A stretch of DNA of 64,000 nucleotides from Labrenzia sp. R4_2 (lineage in GTDB: Bacteria; Pseudomonadota; Alphaproteobacteria; Rhizobiales; Stappiaceae): assembly GCF_017743865.1 (NCBI RefSeq), contig NZ_JAGHRJ010000007.1, positions 62,001 to 126,000 of the forward strand. Reading direction: 5' to 3'. A program made the translations under genes and the position numbers. The stretch's first letter is position 1; each line of letters opens with the position of its first letter. This document shows positions 63,197 through 64,000 of the stretch, in pieces. The notes under the pieces were generated by a model that saw nothing but the letters and a program-made list of their open reading frames with translations, searched no databases and was not told the origin of the DNA.

Positions 63197-64000
63197 CTAA
63201 GCCATTTGGCGGGCATAGCGCTCCAAATGTTGGTCTGTATCGCCGAACGCCTTTTCTGCGACCATGACCCGTTTCACATAGTCGCCAAGCTCATATTCAT
63301 CCGTCATGCCGATGCCGCCATGCATCTGGATCGCATTTTGACAGATCACCCGCCCGCGTTCGCCAAGGTAGACCTTGGCGGCAGAGACCGCTTTCTTCCG
63401 AATGGGGGCGTCCGGGCTATCGGCGGTCATGGCGGCTTCAAACACCAGCGACTTGGCATGCTCGAAATCAATCATCATTTCGGCCAACTGATGCTGAAGT
63501 GCCTGGAACTCACCGATCGGACGGCCGAACTGGGTACGAACCTTGAGATACTCTGTCGTCATGGCGATGATTTTCTCAAGCGCTCCCAAGGCTTCGGCGC
63601 ACAGCGCTGCCGTCCCAAGATCTGCGATATGCTCAATGAGGTCTGCCGCCTTGTCTTTCGGACCGAGTATATCGGATGCAGCTACAGGAACATTCTCAAG
63701 CACAATGTCCGCACCGGTCCGGCCATCTGCAAACCGGTAGGGTTTTATTTCCACACCGCTTGCGTCCGGCCGTACGAGGAACAAGGTGAGACCATCCGGA
63801 TCAGACGCGGTTCCGGAGGTTCGGGCCGACACGATAAAAATGTCCGCTGATGGAGCACCGATGACCGCTGCTTTCCGGCCGGAGAGCCGGTAACCATCGC
63901 CGTCCGGTTCCGCACGGGTCGCAACGCTTGAAAGGTCAAACCGGCTTTCCGGTTCCAAAAACCCGACCGCGGCGCGTTTGGAGCCGTCCGCAATGCCAGG
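63197..64000 (-). CDS. Acyl-CoA dehydrogenase (5' end beyond window)
   Basis: 267 codons of the C-terminal two-thirds are visible; the reading frame is open to base 64000, so the true start lies to the right. Seen: GRKAAVIGAPSADIFIV (end of the beta domain), KVRTQFGRPIGEFQALQHQLAEM and the ending CQNAIQMHGGIGMTDEYELGDYVKR, all typical of the acyl-CoA dehydrogenase helical domains. It is a flavin enzyme that desaturates an acyl-CoA. Its substrate and its operon partners lie outside the window. Confidence 0.88.
   Translation of the reverse strand, partial: PGIADGSKRAAVGFLEPESRFDLSSVATRAEPDGDGYRLSGRKAAVIGAPSADIFIVSARTSGTASDPDGLTLFLVRPDASGVEIKPYRFADGRTGADIVLENVPVAASDILGPKDKAADLIEHIADLGTAALCAEALGALEKIIAMTTEYLKVRTQFGRPIGEFQALQHQLAEMMIDFEHAKSLVFEAAMTADSPDAPIRKKAVSAAKVYLGERGRVICQNAIQMHGGIGMTDEYELGDYVKRVMVAEKAFGDTDQHLERYARQMA

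Noticed and set aside
1..64000. CRISPR arrays, tRNA/rRNA genes, prophage or transposase genes
   Set aside because: No spaced direct repeats, tRNA-like cloverleaf with conserved T-loop, or recombinase motifs were noticed by eye; a dedicated scan would be needed to exclude small RNA genes.

Overview
The window looks like chromosome of a marine-type alphaproteobacterium, most likely in or near the Stappiaceae (Roseibium/Labrenzia). This is an inference from four things: a moderately high GC coding style; alphaproteobacterial families such as MmcB, single-domain sugar ABC ATPases and an orphan TadG/TadE set; a GAAC-N7-GAAC LexA box; and the mix of acyl-CoA catabolism with sulfur oxidation. No tRNA, rRNA, CRISPR array, integrase, transposase or phage gene was seen. 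The only repeat-like element is a 123-bp inverted-repeat unit at 6152-6274.

Layout. 1-2009 (minus): polyamine-type ABC ATPase and the start of its binding protein. 2525-6102 (plus): HTH/periplasmic-binding-like regulator, TrmO-type tRNA methyltransferase, and a bifunctional enoyl-CoA hydratase/3-hydroxyacyl-CoA dehydrogenase. 6302-13314 (minus): a tight seven-gene acyl-CoA operon (CoA ligase, SDR, MaoC, nitronate monooxygenase-like, acyl-CoA dehydrogenase, APH-type kinase, SDR) whose kinase plus dehydrogenase pair resembles 4-hydroxy-acid catabolism. 13621-24386: lipid kinase, LysR regulator divergent from glutaryl-CoA dehydrogenase, FAD oxidase, N-formylglutamate amidohydrolase, class V aminotransferase, polyphosphate:AMP phosphotransferase, and a DedA/PAP2/LssY protein.

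25543-31019 (plus) is a sulfide/persulfide cluster: two YeeE/YedE transporters, a persulfide dioxygenase-like metallohydrolase, a sulfurtransferase-SQR fusion and a SulP permease. It sits behind a promoter whose -10 is covered by a BigR/SqrR-like palindrome. 31651-33953 is a small DNA-repair set: MmcB behind a LexA box, then a photolyase/cryptochrome with DUF2256. 34047-40213 (minus) is a xylose system (xylF-H-G-B-A), divergent from a ROK regulator that is translationally coupled to a di-heme oxidoreductase and an FG-GAP/UnbV protein. 45513-48337 holds preT-preA for reductive pyrimidine catabolism behind a RutR-type box. 48395-52838 (minus) is a molybdoenzyme operon best read as a SoeABC-like cytoplasmic sulfite dehydrogenase; it could finish the sulfur oxidation begun by the SQR cluster. 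53104-54703 is a BCCT transporter with a 33-residue membrane protein. Then come a CHASE4-type GGDEF/EAL protein, an orphan NMT1/THI5-like binding protein behind a second, nearly perfect RutR-type box, a nitroreductase, an orphan TadG-TadE-TadE operon, a polysaccharide lyase interrupted by an amber codon, and a truncated acyl-CoA dehydrogenase.

The strongest leads for new biology are: the shared RutR-type operators linking preTA, the orphan binding protein and possibly the nitroreductase; the 4-hydroxy-acid-like operon lacking a visible LvaB; the ROK/di-heme/UnbV coupled trio; and the BCCT small-protein partner. Function calls come from reading motifs by eye, without database searches.
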